64,000 nucleotides of DNA, taken from the NCBI RefSeq assembly GCF_048564905.1, contig NC_132996.1, positions 39,232,001 through 39,296,000 of the forward strand, read 5' to 3'. Every line of letters starts with the position of its first letter. Positions within the stretch are counted from its first letter, which is position 1. Source of the DNA: Vicugna pacos (lineage: Eukaryota; Chordata; Mammalia; Artiodactyla; Camelidae). Below are positions 59,396-64,000 of the stretch, in pieces. A program made the translations under genes and the position numbers. The notes under the pieces are model-generated. The model was not told the DNA's origin, made no database searches, and saw only the letters and a list, made by a program, of their open reading frames with translations.

Positions 59396-59679
59396 CAAGG
59401 TGGCTGACCCTCCTTCTTAAAAACAAACAAGCCTCATGGGAACTCTGTCACTAGGGACCCACAGAAAGGAGATACATGATATAGCGCTACCACCAGTTTG
59501 CTGTGTCACCCAGGGTAAGGGCCCTGCCCTCTCTGGACCTCTGAGGCCCATGGCATGAGGAAGCATGAGGTCCTCACTATGGCCAAGTTCCTTAACATGG
59601 TTGTCCATTGGTCTCAGGCGGCCCATAAAGCCTTGAAATTGTAGGAAAAATGCATGAATACACATTTGTTTTTCTGAGG

Positions 59680-59890
59680 AGACAGTGTCATTAGGTTTTC
59701 AAAAGTATATGTGGATCAGTGGTTGCCTGGGACCAAGGGCAGAGATGAGTGTTTCTTTCTGGCATAATCAAAGTGTTCAAAAATTGTGATGGTGACAGTT
59801 CGCATTAGCATGTTAAAACCCACCAAACTGCACACTTTAAACAGGTGAATTATATCTCAATAAAGCTGTTACTTAAAAAAAAATACATAT
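59680..59890 (+). mobile_element. L1 3' end fragment
   Basis: Features 'cagtggttgcctgggaccaa', 'aaacccaccaaactgcacac', 'tttaaacaggtgaattatat', 'ctcaataaagctgttactta' and an A-tail. An L1MA/MB-type 3' end. Confidence 0.75.
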
Positions 59891-60779
59891 GACCAAAAAA
59901 AGATTACAAATCAGCGAGAAAGTCCATGGGGACAAGGAATGGGGCTTCTGAGCTAATTTCAATACTATCAAAAGCCTTAGGTGCCCTGTGGCCAACTGGA
60001 TTGCATTCGGAATCCTGACCAGGTTGAAGGGATTGTATCAACTCCGGTGGTAACACAGGGTCTTGAGGGCCGGTCAAAGCTCTAAGCGCAAAGGTGCAGT
60101 CTTCAAGGAATTAAAAATAGAAAATAAAATGATACTTCACAATAAATAAGCAAAGGTAAGTAATCAGTGGAGGTAAAAATTCCTATGCGCTCCCAACCCC
60201 ATGTTGTGAGAGTTAATTACACAAGTGAGAGAGGCTGGGCAGGCCAGGCATAGGGCAGGGGTTATCAGTTATTAGTCAGTATTAGTATTGTTAGCAATGG
60301 TGCCTGCGCAACAAACATTATTAGTAACAGTAATCATAACAATGCAGCAGGTTTGGTGGGCAAAATCTTCTGAAATGGGTAATTCAAGGGAGCCCAAGAG
60401 AAAGGATAAAAGGCCGGGACTGTATTAGATGAGCTCTCCAGGCCCTTCTAGAGCTTTTGTAGTCACTGGTCCATCTTGGCAGAGTGGAGGGGACACAGGG
60501 GTCTGAGTGTGGGTAAGTGGAAATGGGGGACGGCTTATACAGCTGTTCCCGTAAAAAGGATCATCAGATTTCCTGTCCTACATCCAATCTTGTCTAGCTG
60601 CCTCCCTATGCAAGTCTCTCCTATTTTCCTTTAGTGTCTCTTAAATACAAACTTTATAGGTAAGGAAGACCAATAAAAATCACTTTAGATTAAGGTTAAT
60701 GGACTCTACATCCCAAGAAGCAGTGGATTCTGGGCTGGTAACGTCCTTACTCACAACAAAGTGAGCAAGTTACACGGAT

Positions 60780-60965
60780 CTGATGTTTACTTGGTGACTA
60801 CTCTATGCCAGGCATACTGCTTGGTGCCTTAGTTGTATTATCTAATTGAATCATCAGAGCAACTCCAGAGAGAAGGAATCGTCCCCTTTTCACAGTTGAG
60901 AAAACGAGGCTCAGAGAGGCCAAGTATTTGAATCAGCCTGTCTCACCCACACCCAGACACTTTCT
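60780..60965 (-). repeat. MIR SINE
   Basis: Reverse MIR: 'gactactctatgccaggcat', 'gaatcatcagagcaactcca', 'aaaacgaggctcagagaggc', 'caagtatttgaatcagcctg'. Confidence 0.8.
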
Positions 60966-61516
60966 GCTACGCCAGGCAGCCCCCTGGCAGCCTGCAGGCC
61001 CTCTGGGAATGGATCTGGGATTTCAGCTTCTGGCCTGAGCACAGAGTGAAGATTCATTTCAAGGCACAGGACAGGAATCACAGACTCCGTGGTGGAGGAG
61101 TGGTGGAAGAGCTCTGGATGGGAGACGGAGCAGATAAGGCCAGGAGTCAGGTAAACCACGCTGAGGATTCTCTATTGTTGAGGGAGAATGCACCTCCTCC
61201 AGAGCTAGTCCTAAAGGTTGTCTGGCTTTAGAAAATGCCATGTTTTAGATTTCCAAAAATAACACATGCTTATTGGAAGAAATGCATAAAGAAAATAAAA
61301 ATCACTTGTAATCTCATAAGGCCTTTTTGTACTCATTGTACTTAAAATTATACCATGAACACTTTTCAATGTAATTAAGTGCTTTACTATAACATAACTT
61401 CTAATGTCTGCCAAAGTGGTCCATGCATGATTATTACATAGTTTTTTAAAAGATTGGCTGCATTTTTAAAGTCTTAATGACATTGTCTTCTCTCACCATC
61501 AAGAGAGAGATGGCTA

Positions 61517-64000
<2,484 letters not shown>

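Overview
The window is a mammalian nuclear locus. Spliced multi-exon genes, GT/AG introns, ancient MIR and L2 repeats, MaLR LTR fossils, decayed L1 3' ends and one CpG island all show this. It is the pancreatic K-ATP channel locus: KCNJ11 (Kir6.2, the pore) and most of ABCC8 (SUR1, the sulfonylurea-receptor subunit) lie head to tail on the minus strand. The L1 tails near 20.5 kb and 39.2 kb resemble those of laurasiatherian ungulates. No Alu, B1/B2, carnivore, ruminant, pig, whale or equine SINE is apparent, so a camelid-like or related genome is a guess; the species is not fixed.

Layout from left to right. At 1-6.3 kb there is one plus-strand transmembrane exon (948-1044), probably NCR3LG1 (B7-H6), the usual neighbour of KCNJ11, followed by repeats. 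At 6.4-8.7 kb lies the intronless KCNJ11 coding region (7499-8677, 392 codons plus stop) with a 3' UTR ending at an AATAAA signal at 6401-6406. At about 9.27-9.56 kb is the GC-rich, CpG-dense KCNJ11 promoter region. At 9.8-12.9 kb is spacer with an L2, an unassigned old repeat and an MLT1 LTR. From 12.9 kb to 61.8 kb lie 32 consecutive ABCC8 exons, numbered 39 down to 8 by the human scheme. They encode SUR1 residues 393-1581, counted back from the stop; this count puts the Walker A lysines at 719 and 1384, as in human SUR1. Exons 1-7 lie beyond the right edge, and 61.85-64 kb is intron 7.

All 31 internal exon junctions keep frame exactly. The assembled protein has TMD1 (part), NBD1 (exons 14-23), an acidic linker, TMD2 and NBD2 (exons 33-39). 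SUR1 and Kir6.2 form a 4:4 octamer in which ATP closes the Kir6.2 pore and MgADP bound at the SUR1 NBDs opens it, coupling glucose metabolism to insulin secretion. Both subunits carry their RKR ER-retention motifs (SUR1 648-650; Kir6.2 near the C terminus), which hold unassembled subunits in the ER.

I found no undescribed biological system. The points worth a second look are local. They are a GC-AG intron (intron 30), a NAGNAG acceptor at exon 17 next to two in-frame microexons, a duplicated in-frame donor at exon 26, and a CA repeat beside the exon 21 donor. Others are a 100-bp, about 95% identical inverted repeat in intron 12, Asn in place of Lys39 in the Kir6.2 ATP site, and a 12-bp tandem duplication that lengthens the Kir6.2 turret.
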